The notes under the pieces: model-generated
Seen by the model: only the letters and a program-made list of their open reading frames with translations
Databases searched by the model: none
What the model was told of the DNA's origin: nothing
Made by a program: the position numbers and the translations under genes
Part shown: piece by piece, positions 1 to 7,154 of the stretch
Numbering within the stretch: the stretch's first letter is position 1
Layout: every line of letters begins with the position of its first letter
Origin: JBDHZK01 sp039811865
GTDB taxonomy: Bacteria; Actinomycetota; Actinomycetes; Propionibacteriales; Propionibacteriaceae
Assembly (NCBI GenBank): GCA_039811865.1
Contig: JBDHZK010000016.1
Location: forward strand, 1-28,869
Direction of reading: 5' to 3'
DNA: 28,869 bases

Positions 1-229
1 AGTGACCGAAGGGTCAGCCCGGACGCGCCTTCCGTCCGGATCCTGGCCTCATTTAGAAGGCTTACTGTGCTGACCTAGTTCCAGGGTCGGTTCAGGAAAC
101 TCATGGAACTGGGCTTGTCCACCACGTGCCGACGCGACGGTGGGAGCCGAGCAGAACGCCTAGTCGGCTGCGCCCGGAGAAGTCCTGGTTCACCTCTTGA
201 GGACGCGGGTTCGATTCCCGCCACCTCCA
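1..229 (+). ncRNA. ssrA: tmRNA (ssrA), 3' portion, 5' end outside window
   Basis: This is the 3' part of transfer-messenger RNA, which rescues stalled ribosomes with SmpB. The sequence ends in a T-arm (GCGGGTTCGATTCCCGC, 205-221) followed by the acceptor strand CACCTCC and discriminator A at 229. The next bases are CCC, so the CCA tail appears not to be fully encoded. Upstream lie compact hairpins typical of tmRNA pseudoknot regions: TGACC/GGTCA within the first 16 bases and CCGGACG/CGTCCGG around 19-40. The 5' acceptor half and the tag-peptide frame are not visible and should lie before base 1. The 3' end is clear; the internal pseudoknots were judged by eye only. Confidence 0.85.
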
Positions 230-235
230 CCCCTT

Positions 236-280
236 TGGAAAGTCCCGGGACATGCCGCGCGCGTGTCCCGGGACTTTCCA
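236..280 (+). terminator. Perfect 17-bp hairpin just after tmRNA
   Basis: A 17-bp perfect inverted repeat (arms 236-252 and 264-280) encloses an 11-nt GC-rich loop and begins seven bases after the tmRNA discriminator base. No T-run follows. It probably ends or processes the ssrA transcript. The lack of a U-tract makes it an atypical intrinsic terminator, and a processing or protective role is equally possible. Confidence 0.6.
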
Positions 281-343
281 TGTGCCGGCGGACCACGGTC
301 AACTCCGGATTGCGCGAAGCTGTCGGAAAGTGCTCGCATGCCG

Positions 344-651
344 TCAGGTCGCGGCGCGATGGAGCCGACTCATGGCCAAGGCGTTGATCTCGGCCAGGTT
401 CTTCGTGAGCTCGAACGTGACCCAAGATGGCACGAACCACAGCGGCTGGGGGTCGGGCCGGCCAAGTCACAACTTCGTCGAGATCGCGCTCGACGAGCAC
501 CTGGTTCCAGGCTGTCTTCAGCGCTTCGATCCGGTCGGTGCCCCCGCTCGACACATAGGCCCTCGGGCGGCGTCGGGTAGGCGCCACCCACCAAGGCCAG
601 CGTGTTCGACCACCACCACTCGATGTGCCACAGCACCCACCCTGCGGTCAC
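344..651 (-). pseudogene. DinB-family protein pseudogene (two frameshifts, N-terminus missing)
   Basis: Three minus-strand frames join into one recognisable DinB/DUF664-like protein. Frame one (651 to about 562) reads TAGWVLWHIEWWWSNTLALV. Frame two (about 560 to 456) reads GGTDRIEALKTAWNQVL and then DLDEVVTWPA. Frame three (454 to 344) reads LWFVPSWVTFELTKNLAEIN and reaches a natural TGA at 344-346. Each switch is explained by one extra base, near 561 and within the C-runs at 448-457. Upstream of 651 the frame runs into a proline run and a stop, so the N-terminal helix is gone. DinB proteins are four-helix metalloenzymes or thiol transferases; this copy should be inactive. The family call rests on remembered motifs such as WHI-WWW and WVTFELTKN. 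Confidence 0.7.
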
Positions 652-683
652 GTCGGGCGTTGGTGGGGGGGCCTCATGAGGTG

Positions 684-773
684 ATGCACGCCGCCAGCCA
701 GGACGCGCTGCGAATCACCGCCGAGCTGAACGCGCGCTACCACTCAGCCGAGGAGGTCGTGGGACTCATGCGT
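684..773 (+). pseudogene. Fragment resembling sugar (maltose-type) O-acetyltransferase N-terminus
   Basis: The plus-strand frame from the ATG at 684 contains SQDALRITAELNARYHSAEE and then VVGLM. This resembles the N-terminal helical segment of maltose/galactoside O-acetyltransferases, where a similar ELN-RYH-EE stretch precedes the PPF-DFG region and the left-handed beta-helix. Nothing downstream resembles the hexapeptide repeats, so at most about 30 residues remain. The rest of the frame to about 930 is not recognised. The fragment abuts the 5' break of the DinB pseudogene, with the junction near 665-680. The family assignment is tentative. Confidence 0.4.
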
Positions 774-930
774 GGGCCACGGCAAGCGCTTGCCCGGCTG
801 CACGTCCGACGGCGCCTGAACACCGATCCCTGGGCGTCGATTGAAAGTGGACCCCACGCGCTGGAAATCACCCCGTCGCCATGGCCTCGTTCCAAGAGTC
901 GTCGAGGCTCGCCGGCCGAGGCGTCCTGAT
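774..930. other. Non-coding or degenerate stretch, no recognisable gene
   Basis: Open frames exist on both strands here only because stop codons are rare at this GC content. None gives a recognisable protein or has a convincing ribosome-binding site. The stretch is read as decayed DNA between the acetyltransferase-like fragment and the terminator at 931. Confidence 0.5.
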
Positions 931-963
931 GGACACCCGACCATCCCATCGGGTGTCCGTTTT
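931..963 (+). terminator. Rho-independent terminator upstream of yqgE
   Basis: A 10-bp perfect stem (GGACACCCGA, 931-940, with TCGGGTGTCC, 949-958) and an 8-nt loop are followed by GTTTT. This is a good intrinsic terminator in the plus direction. It isolates yqgE from anything upstream, although the genes it once served are now degenerate. Confidence 0.75.
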
Positions 964-1026
964 CGTTCCCCCGGCGTGTCAAAATGCCTTGGTAGTCGGG
1001 ACGCGGGCGTTGATAGGGGGTTCGGA

Positions 1027-1587
1027 ATGGGCCAACCGGTCGAGGCAGGGTCGCTATTGGTTGCCAGCGTCGGCCTCAGCGATGGCGTGTTCGACCAGAC
1101 CGTCGTCTTGTTGCTGGACGCCGACGAATCCGGCTCGCTGGGCGTCGTGCTGAACCGCGTGGCGTCCATCGATGTCGGCGCCGCGCTGCCGCAGTGGGCG
1201 GACCTGCTCGCCGAGCCGGCCGTGATGTTCGCCGGCGGGCCGGTCTCGCCGAACGGGGCCATCTGCTTGGCGGCGCCCAGCTTCCCGGACGAGGAGCCGC
1301 CGGGGTGGCGCCGCCTCTTTGGCCAAGTCGGCCTGCTGCATCTGGACACCCCGGTCGAACTCGCCCAAGGCGCCTACGACGACCTGCGCGTCTACGCCGG
1401 CTACGCCGGCTGGGCCCCCGGCCAGCTTCAGGGCGAGTTGCTGCGCGGCATGTGGCACGTCGTCCCGTCGCACTACGAGGACGTCTTCGACTCCGATCCG
1501 GAGACGCTCTGGCGGCGCGTCCTGCGGCGTCAACGAGGCGAAGTCTCGGTCTTTTCGACCTGGACGGCCGAGCCCGAGGAAAACTGA
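1027..1587 (+). CDS. YqgE/AlgH family protein (DUF179)
   Basis: The protein has 186 residues, the usual length for the YqgE/AlgH family. Family hallmarks are visible: VFDQTVVLLLDADESGSLGV followed by VLNR near residues 20-45, FAGGPVSPNG near residue 70, and YAGYAGWAPGQLQGEL near residues 122-137, then W-HVVPS. The biochemical role of this conserved alpha/beta protein is not settled; AlgH in pseudomonads was linked to alginate regulation. The ATG at 1027 was chosen because the conserved N-terminus begins directly after it and a G-rich ribosome-binding stretch lies at 1016-1022. The longer open frame back to 841 runs through the terminator and is unlikely to be coding. It is probably monocistronic. 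Confidence 0.9.
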   Translation: MGQPVEAGSLLVASVGLSDGVFDQTVVLLLDADESGSLGVVLNRVASIDVGAALPQWADLLAEPAVMFAGGPVSPNGAICLAAPSFPDEEPPGWRRLFGQVGLLHLDTPVELAQGAYDDLRVYAGYAGWAPGQLQGELLRGMWHVVPSHYEDVFDSDPETLWRRVLRRQRGEVSVFSTWTAEPEEN

Positions 1588-1696
1588 TCGGCGCCGGCGT
1601 GCGCGCGGGTTCGGCTCCTGGTCGCGCCCGAGCCTGACGCGGCGGCCGTGACCCGGCGGTCTGAGAGCATCGATCAGCAACAGTCAGGAGCAAACG

Positions 1697-2437
1697 ATGA
1701 GTGTGTGGTCCGACGATTCGGGCGATGACATCTTCGATCCCTCCGCACCCTTCGAATCGGCACCGGCGCCCAGCGCGGACGGGGTTGAGCCGGCGCCCGA
1801 AGTAGCCGATATCGACCCGAACGTGCCATGGTCGCCGGCCCAGGGGTATCCGGACTCCACGGGATCGGTGCGCGTTTGGCTTGATGAGAACCGACGCCTG
1901 ACGCAGGTGCGGGTCTCCAACGCGTGGCGTGACCGAGCCAGGGGTACGACCCTGTCGAGTATGTTCGACGAGGCGTTCCTGCTAGCGCAGGCGCAGGCCG
2001 GACAGGCCGTTGACCCGCCCAAGGATCCGATGGCTGACCTGCCGGCGACGAAGACGACCCTGAGTTGGGACAGCCTCGAGGCGTTGAACGAGCGAGCCGA
2101 ACGTTTGGACGAGGAATACGAGCGGATCGACCGCCTGCCCGAGGATCAGATCAAGCAATCGGCTTGGGTGGGCACACCGGTGGAAGGTTCGAGCGAGAAC
2201 CGGATGGTGACCGTCCGGCTAAACCTCTACGGATTGACCGAACAAGTGGTCTTCGAGGAGACCTGGCTGAAGGGGTCTCGGGTCTCGCAGGTCATCGACG
2301 GCGTGATGGAGGCCCATCAGGCCGCCTACGCGGCCTTCGTGCCGCCCCAGTTCGAGCTCGGAGACCGCGAGCGTCTAGCCGTCCAGGCGGCCAACGTACG
2401 TGACGAGGCCATGGCCGTCATCAGGCGTGGTTGGTAG
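1697..2437 (+). CDS. Tandem YbaB/EspL-like protein of a type VII-like cassette
   Basis: The 246-residue protein is not assigned to a named family with certainty. The first 50 residues are acidic and Pro/Ala-rich. Two segments then look like repeated YbaB/EbfC-type units (beta strands with a conserved W, then a helix): VRVWLDENRRLTQVRVSNAW near residues 55-75, and VTVRLNLYGLTEQVVFEETW near residues 172-192, each followed by an amphipathic helix. The mycobacterial ESX-1 protein EspL has a YbaB-like fold, which suggests a chaperone or accessory role for secreted partners. The ribosome-binding site AGGAG at 1686-1690 supports the ATG at 1697. The stop lies 14 bases before the next start, indicating an operon. 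A one-domain YbaB-like paralogue sits in the second cassette at 22807. Confidence 0.7.
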   Translation: MSVWSDDSGDDIFDPSAPFESAPAPSADGVEPAPEVADIDPNVPWSPAQGYPDSTGSVRVWLDENRRLTQVRVSNAWRDRARGTTLSSMFDEAFLLAQAQAGQAVDPPKDPMADLPATKTTLSWDSLEALNERAERLDEEYERIDRLPEDQIKQSAWVGTPVEGSSENRMVTVRLNLYGLTEQVVFEETWLKGSRVSQVIDGVMEAHQAAYAAFVPPQFELGDRERLAVQAANVRDEAMAVIRRGW

Positions 2438-2451
2438 CGAAGGAGACGACG

Positions 2452-3729
2452 ATGACTGACAACCCCTTTTCGCTGCCCGCTGATCGCGCGGCTGCGGCCG
2501 GATACGTGGGCTACACCCAGGACACCGATGACGAACTCGACTCCGAGGACATCTATGAGGCCCTGATCAATCCGCATGAGGCCGCCGAGGGCGGCGGTGG
2601 CGGTGCGGGGGCCGGTGGTCCCATGATGATGCCGCCGATGATGGGCATGGGCGGCGCCGGAGCCGGTGGCGGCGCTGGGCTGGCGGCGAGCGGCATGATG
2701 CCCGGATCGATCAGTCGTTCCGCGATGGGCGGCACCGGGGCGGCCGGCATGGCGCCGATGCCCAGCGGTGGACCCGGCGGTGGCGGCTTGCCGAAGCCAC
2801 CGGATATCGGGGGCGGGGGCGGCGCCGGTGGCCTTGGCGGCGGCGGCGCCGGCCTGAAGCCACCGGACCTGGGCGGCATGGGTGGCGGCGGCGCGGGCGG
2901 TGGCGGTCTTGGCGGCGGTGGATTGCCCAAGCCCAGCGATCTGGCGTCCGGCGGGGCCGGCGGACTGGGCGGTGGCGGGACCGGAGCGGCTGGGATGCCG
3001 CCCGCGCCGACCCCCGGCGGAATCGACACCAACGGTGACGGCATCCCTGATCGTCCCGGCACACCAATGCCGGGCGGTGGCTACGACACCGACGGCGATG
3101 GCATCGCCGATTACTTCCCGGGCGGCGGCGACGGCTACTACCACGGCGGCGGCATCGACACCGATGGGGACGGGATCGCCGACAAGTTCGCGGCCGGGTG
3201 GATCGACACCAACCACGACGGGATCCCCGATCAGCCCGGGCCAACGACCCCGGGCGGGATGGGCCCAGGCGGTCCTTACGGGCCCGGCGGACCTTACGGC
3301 CCGGGTGGACCTGGTGGACCTTACGGCCCGGGTGGACAAGGTGGCCCGTACGGCCCGGGTGGACAAGGCGGCCCGTACGGGCCGGGCGGACCCGGCGGAC
3401 CGTACGGCCCCGGCGGAGCGTCCCCCGAGCCGGTGGTAGTCGACGCGGAGTTGCTCACCAAGGAATACAAGGATTGGGCGGCGCTCCGCGATGACTTGGA
3501 CGCGACCCTGACCAAGTTCCGTGAGACGGCAGTGGAGTTGCCGACATTCGGCCTGCTCGGCGAAGTGCATTCGCAGTACGCCCCGCTCTGGTCACGGATC
3601 GAAGCGTGGATCAACACGGGTGTGGCTGAGTTCAACAACATCGGCGACGCCCTTCGCCAGACGGCCAAGGATTACTACGACACCGAGATCGAGGCCGCCG
3701 CCGCGGCGTCCAGCATCTCGCAGGCCTAG
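2452..3729 (+). CDS. Gly-rich protein with calcium-type DxDGDGIxD repeats and C-terminal YxxxE helical domain (putative type VII substrate)
   Basis: The ATG at 2452 follows AAGGAG at 2440-2445; the product is 425 residues. Layout: residues 1-45 are an acidic N-terminus (PADRAAAAGYVGYTQDTDDE). Residues 46-190 are very rich in Gly, Ala, Met and Pro. Residues 192-260 hold four copies of a DT(N/D)GDGI(P/A)D motif, resembling the calcium-binding thrombospondin type 3 repeat (starts near 192, 212, 236 and 252; the last reads DTNHDGIPD). Residues 270-322 are PYGPGG repeats. Residues 325-425 form a helical domain with conserved Trp residues, ending in DYYDTE, where Y408-x-x-x-E412 matches the YxxxD/E type VII secretion signal. 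There is no signal peptide or membrane helix. Export through a type VII system is an inference; no function is known. Confidence 0.75.
   Translation: MTDNPFSLPADRAAAAGYVGYTQDTDDELDSEDIYEALINPHEAAEGGGGGAGAGGPMMMPPMMGMGGAGAGGGAGLAASGMMPGSISRSAMGGTGAAGMAPMPSGGPGGGGLPKPPDIGGGGGAGGLGGGGAGLKPPDLGGMGGGGAGGGGLGGGGLPKPSDLASGGAGGLGGGGTGAAGMPPAPTPGGIDTNGDGIPDRPGTPMPGGGYDTDGDGIADYFPGGGDGYYHGGGIDTDGDGIADKFAAGWIDTNHDGIPDQPGPTTPGGMGPGGPYGPGGPYGPGGPGGPYGPGGQGGPYGPGGQGGPYGPGGPGGPYGPGGASPEPVVVDAELLTKEYKDWAALRDDLDATLTKFRETAVELPTFGLLGEVHSQYAPLWSRIEAWINTGVAEFNNIGDALRQTAKDYYDTEIEAAAAASSISQA
3262..3418 (+). repeat. Tandem PYGPGG-coding repeat, roughly 27-bp unit
   Basis: Within the Gly-rich gene, near-identical units encoding GGPYGPGG(P/Q) repeat about six times, spaced 18 to 27 bp. 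Neighbouring copies differ mainly at third codon positions (for example ggtcct, ggacct and ggcccg for Gly-Pro). This suggests an old expansion held at the protein level. The region is prone to length change by slippage. Confidence 0.8.
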
Positions 3730-3739
3730 GGAGAGACGG

Positions 3740-4666
3740 ATGATCCACACTTTCGGGTCGGTTGGGCCGGCGACGCAGCGGGCGTTGGACAAGCTCGACG
3801 AGGCTTGCCAAAAGTGCGTGGCGCTCGACGTGAGCGAGTTGAACTCGGCCGTCAAGAAGATCGAGGACAAGCACTTCTTCTGCCCGGCCGACGACGTCCG
3901 CCGCTTCCAACAAGACGTCATGAAGCTGGTGCACCGCCTGCGCGTCGCGCTGCTGGAGGTCCACCATCGGTACAAAGAGGATTTCGCGGTGCACCAGGAG
4001 AAGCCGCGCCAACTGCAGGAAGCCGGCGACGCCTGGCGGCTTTGGGACAACCAGATCGATCCCATCCACCGCATCGTCGAGAACAAGCAGCGGCAAACCT
4101 TCTGGAAGGGCAAGGGCGCCGACGGGTACATGAAGCAGCTGCCTATCCAGGCGGCCGCGATCCAGGAGTTGCGCGACTATGGCGCCACGCAGTGCGATGC
4201 CACCATCCGCTCGGCGATGGTGCTGCAGGCCGTGCTGATCGGCGTCCGCTCCGCGATCCAGGACGCTCAATGGACCGTCGAGTCGTACGCGCGAGCACCA
4301 CAGGACGGGTCCAACAGCTACATGGTGCGCACCGCGAAGTCATTGAACAAGGTCTCGGCGCTGGCGAACTGGTTGGACGCCGTCCGCAGCGGAGAGACCT
4401 GGTCCGAGCCCACCGCTGAACTGACCCGTCAACTCAAGCTCGCGGGCGGGCAGGTCAAGATGATGCTCAAGGACGTCTGGCCGAGCGCCACCAACCCCGG
4501 GGCGCCCGTTCCACCCCAGCAGCCCGGCTACGGCTACGGGCCGGGCGGAGGCCCGGCGGCCCAATCCAGACTCGCCACGACCGACGTCGACGAGGGCAAC
4601 ATGACCTACGACCCTCGCGGGATGCCCGAGGACGCCAGCGGTCAACTCAACACCGACAACTACTGA
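3740..4666 (+). CDS. Helical WXG-motif protein of the type VII-like cassette
   Basis: The 308-residue protein is unrecognised at family level. Residues 1-245 are predicted by eye to be almost entirely helical. They include a TFWKGKGADGY segment with W122-K-G124, the same W-x-G turn found in WXG100 proteins, followed by a helix (PIQAAAIQELRDY). Residues 250-308 are a disordered, Pro/Gly-rich tail containing YGYGPGGGP. This echoes the PYGPGG repeats of the preceding gene and hints that the two products work together. The ATG at 3740 lies 10 bases after the preceding stop, with GGGAGAG as ribosome-binding site. It is larger than a classical WXG100 protein (about 100 residues) and closer in size to ESX-associated Esp proteins. 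The role is inferred from context only. Confidence 0.7.
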   Translation: MIHTFGSVGPATQRALDKLDEACQKCVALDVSELNSAVKKIEDKHFFCPADDVRRFQQDVMKLVHRLRVALLEVHHRYKEDFAVHQEKPRQLQEAGDAWRLWDNQIDPIHRIVENKQRQTFWKGKGADGYMKQLPIQAAAIQELRDYGATQCDATIRSAMVLQAVLIGVRSAIQDAQWTVESYARAPQDGSNSYMVRTAKSLNKVSALANWLDAVRSGETWSEPTAELTRQLKLAGGQVKMMLKDVWPSATNPGAPVPPQQPGYGYGPGGGPAAQSRLATTDVDEGNMTYDPRGMPEDASGQLNTDNY

Positions 4667-4683
4667 CAAGCCCCGATCCGGTC

Positions 4684-4709
4684 GCTCTGAGCCTTCGGCT
4701 CAGAGCTTT
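4684..4709. terminator. Bidirectional terminator hairpin between convergent genes
   Basis: A 10-bp perfect stem (GCTCTGAGCC, 4684-4693, with GGCTCAGAGC, 4697-4706) has a three-base TTC loop and is followed on the plus strand by TTT. It lies 17 bases after the WXG-motif gene and overlaps the stop codon (4700-4702) of the convergent DUF58 gene. It probably terminates the plus-strand cassette and may affect the minus-strand operon. Confidence 0.7.
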
Positions 4710-5992
4710 CCGGCTTTCTTGAGCGCCAGATAGTGGTCGGCCAGATCCGGCGCGAACCGCTCGGGAGCCGAGGAGACGACCGTCAGCCCGATCCGGCCCA
4801 GCGAGTCGGTGGTCTCGGCAAGTCGGGTCCGCTCCGCCTCGGCGGCGGCCGCTTCGTAGGCATCGCCGATCTCGCCGGCCCGACCGGTCAGTTCGTCGAG
4901 GCGAGGATCGCTGACGGCGCCGATCACGACCCGGTGCTTTCGCCGCACCGGCGCCAGTACCGGGATGAGCCCGTCGAAGATTGCCGCCGAATCCAGTCCG
5001 GTCAGGATCACGACCAAGGAGCGCTGCGAGACGCGCGCCAAGATCTCGGCCACCATCGTGCGGTGGTGGGTCTCGCCCAGGACGGGCTCCACGTTGGCCA
5101 TCTCGTTGACCATCGCCGAAAGCAGCTCCGATGCGCTCGCCCGCATCACGCTGCCGCGCAACTGGCGGTCCACGATCAGCAGGTCGACGCGATCACCGGC
5201 CCGAGATGCCAACGCTGCCAACAGCAGCGCCGCGTCCATGTGGTGATCGAGCTTCGGCTGGTCGCCGACGCGGCCGGCCGACGTCCGCCCCGAATCGAGG
5301 ACGATCAGCACGTGCCGGTCGCGCTCCGGGCGCCACGTCTTGACCACCACGGTGGATGATCGGGCGGTGCCGCGCCAGTCGATCGACCGCACGTCATCGC
5401 CCGGTACGTATTCGCGAAGAGAGTCGAACTCGGTGCCCTGGCCGCGCTGCAGGATTGTCGATCGGCCGTCGAGTTCCCGGAGCCGCGCGATGCGGCTCGG
5501 CAGGTGCTTGCGGCTGTTGAACGGGGGGAGGACGCGCACCGTCCACGGCGCCTGGTGTTGACGCTGGCGCCCCGCCAGGCCAAGGGGTCCGAACGTCCGC
5601 AGCACGACGGGGCCAGCCTGGCGATCCCCACGCCGCACCGGCCGCAACAGCGTGTCGTGCCGGCGCCGCTGGCCCGCCGGGACGTCGATGCTGCCCACGC
5701 CCCCTTCGGCCCCGGCCGAGGGGATCCACGAGTCGCGGATCCTGGCGCGGAGCCGGCGGCGTCCGGTGTTGGTCACCAGCACGCTGACGTTCGCCGTTGC
5801 GCCGAGCCTGATCGATCGGTCCCCCTCCCGCACCACCACGACCTTGGCCGGGGAGGGGGCGAGCGCCAGATCGGTGCCCAGCAGCAGGGCCAGGGCGCCG
5901 GTGGCGATTGCGATCGCCCAGGGCGAGCCGCTCCACGCGACCGCCAAAACGGCGATCGCGGCGAGGAGGGCGGCGCGTCCGGTGAGGACCAT
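4700..5992 (-). CDS. DUF58 domain-containing protein
   Basis: The 430-residue membrane-anchored protein has two N-terminal hydrophobic segments (about residues 5-42). A beta-rich region follows, then the DUF58 signature FDSLREYVPGDDVRSIDWRG near residues 208-228. After it comes a von Willebrand A-like fold with HVLIVLDSGRTS. DUF58 proteins nearly always pair with MoxR AAA+ ATPases, and this gene starts four bases after the moxR stop. Such pairs are thought to act as chaperone or metal-insertion systems for envelope proteins; the substrate here is unknown. It is the last gene of the operon that begins near 10070. Confidence 0.92.
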   Translation of the reverse strand: MVLTGRAALLAAIAVLAVAWSGSPWAIAIATGALALLLGTDLALAPSPAKVVVVREGDRSIRLGATANVSVLVTNTGRRRLRARIRDSWIPSAGAEGGVGSIDVPAGQRRRHDTLLRPVRRGDRQAGPVVLRTFGPLGLAGRQRQHQAPWTVRVLPPFNSRKHLPSRIARLRELDGRSTILQRGQGTEFDSLREYVPGDDVRSIDWRGTARSSTVVVKTWRPERDRHVLIVLDSGRTSAGRVGDQPKLDHHMDAALLLAALASRAGDRVDLLIVDRQLRGSVMRASASELLSAMVNEMANVEPVLGETHHRTMVAEILARVSQRSLVVILTGLDSAAIFDGLIPVLAPVRRKHRVVIGAVSDPRLDELTGRAGEIGDAYEAAAAEAERTRLAETTDSLGRIGLTVVSSAPERFAPDLADHYLALKKAGKL

Positions 5993-5996
5993 CGGT

Positions 5997-7154
5997 TCAG
6001 CGAGGGACCGGGACGCTGGCCAGGATCGACTCGATCACCGAGTCGGCGGAGGCGCCGTCCAGTTCGGCCTCGGCCCGCAGCCCGACGCGGTGGCGAAGGG
6101 TGGGGAATGCCAGGGCCTTGACATCGTCCGGGGTGACATAGTCGCGCCCGGACAGCCAGGCCCAGGCGCGCGACGTGTTCATCAGCGCGGTCGCGCCGCG
6201 GGGCGAGACGCCCAGCTGCAACGACGGGGAGACGCGGGTCGCGCGCACCACGTCGACCATGTACGCCAGCACCTGAGGGTGGATCTGCACCTTGGCGACC
6301 TCGGCTCGGGCCAGCTCCAGATCCTCTGGTCCGGCCACCGGGCCCAGCCCCGCTGCGTCCAGGTTCCGCGGATCGAAGCCGTGCGCGTGGCGGTTGAGGA
6401 CCTCGATCTCGACGCCGCGCTCGGGCAGATCGACTCGCACCTTCATCAAGAACCGGTCAAGTTGCGCCTCGGGAAGGGGATATGTGCCCTCGTACTCGAC
6501 CGGGTTCTGGGTGGCGGCAACGATGAACGGCTCGGGCAGCTTTCGGGGCGTCCCGTCGATGGTGATCTGCCGCTCCTCCATCGCCTCGAGCAGCGCCGAC
6601 TGGGTCTTCGGTGGCGTCCGGTTGATCTCGTCGGCCAGCAGGAGGTTGGTGAACGCGGGGCCCTCGCGGAAGGTGAACTCGGCGCTGCGCGAGTCGTAGA
6701 TCAGCGATCCGGTGATGTCGCCCGGCATCAGGTCGGGGGTGAACTGAACCCGCTTGGTCTGAATCTGCAGCGCCTTGGCGAAGCTGCGCACTAGCAGGGT
6801 CTTCGCGGTTCCCGGGACGCCTTCGAGCAGGACGTGCCCGCGGCAGATCAGCGCGATCACCAACGTCGTCACTGCGGTGTCCTGGCCGACGACGGCCTTG
6901 GCGACCTCGGCGCGCAAGGCGCCAAGCGCGGCTCGGGCACGTTCGGCCTCCGGGCTGCTCACGGGTTGCTGGGCCGGCTGCGCCATCGGGGGGGCGAACG
7001 CCTGCACGGGCGCCGCCGAGGTGCCCGAGGTCGGATCGAGCGCGGGAGAAGGTGCCGGCGCCGGGTACTGGCCGGGAGCGCTCGGGTACCCGGTGGGTGG
7101 CGGGCCTGGGGGCCGCGGTTGGCTGGGTCCAGGCGCGGGGTACGGATAGCTCAC
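5997..7154 (-). CDS. MoxR family AAA+ ATPase
   Basis: The 385-residue product has a Pro/Gln-rich, probably disordered N-terminus (residues 1-66) followed by a canonical MoxR ATPase. Walker A is GVPGTAKT (112-119), Walker B is LLLADEIN (D175-E176), and the family motifs TPPKTQSALLEAMEERQ and ATQNPVEYEGTYPLPEAQLD follow. A C-terminal lid carries SPRGATALM. The GTG at 7154 was chosen because GCAGGAGG precedes it by nine bases and it overlaps the preceding stop by four bases (GTGA). The open frame continuing upstream to 8777 is antisense-phase noise through other genes. MoxR ATPases remodel or activate client proteins with DUF58/VWA partners. Confidence 0.93.
   Translation of the reverse strand: MSYPYPAPGPSQPRPPGPPPTGYPSAPGQYPAPAPSPALDPTSGTSAAPVQAFAPPMAQPAQQPVSSPEAERARAALGALRAEVAKAVVGQDTAVTTLVIALICRGHVLLEGVPGTAKTLLVRSFAKALQIQTKRVQFTPDLMPGDITGSLIYDSRSAEFTFREGPAFTNLLLADEINRTPPKTQSALLEAMEERQITIDGTPRKLPEPFIVAATQNPVEYEGTYPLPEAQLDRFLMKVRVDLPERGVEIEVLNRHAHGFDPRNLDAAGLGPVAGPEDLELARAEVAKVQIHPQVLAYMVDVVRATRVSPSLQLGVSPRGATALMNTSRAWAWLSGRDYVTPDDVKALAFPTLRHRVGLRAEAELDGASADSVIESILASVPVPR

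Noticed and set aside
841..1026. Possible N-terminal extension of YqgE and an IS-end-like string near 842-860
   Set aside because: The extension crosses an intrinsic terminator and lies outside the family length. The string resembling insertion-sequence ends has no paired inverted repeat or transposase.
3262..3418. Regular short repeats considered as a CRISPR array
   Set aside because: Units are in frame and encode PYGPGG; there are no unique spacers and no cas genes.
2326..3570. Long minus-strand frame opposite the Gly-rich gene
   Set aside because: It is an Arg/Ala/Ser/Thr-rich shadow of GC-rich repeats, without a ribosome-binding site or motifs.
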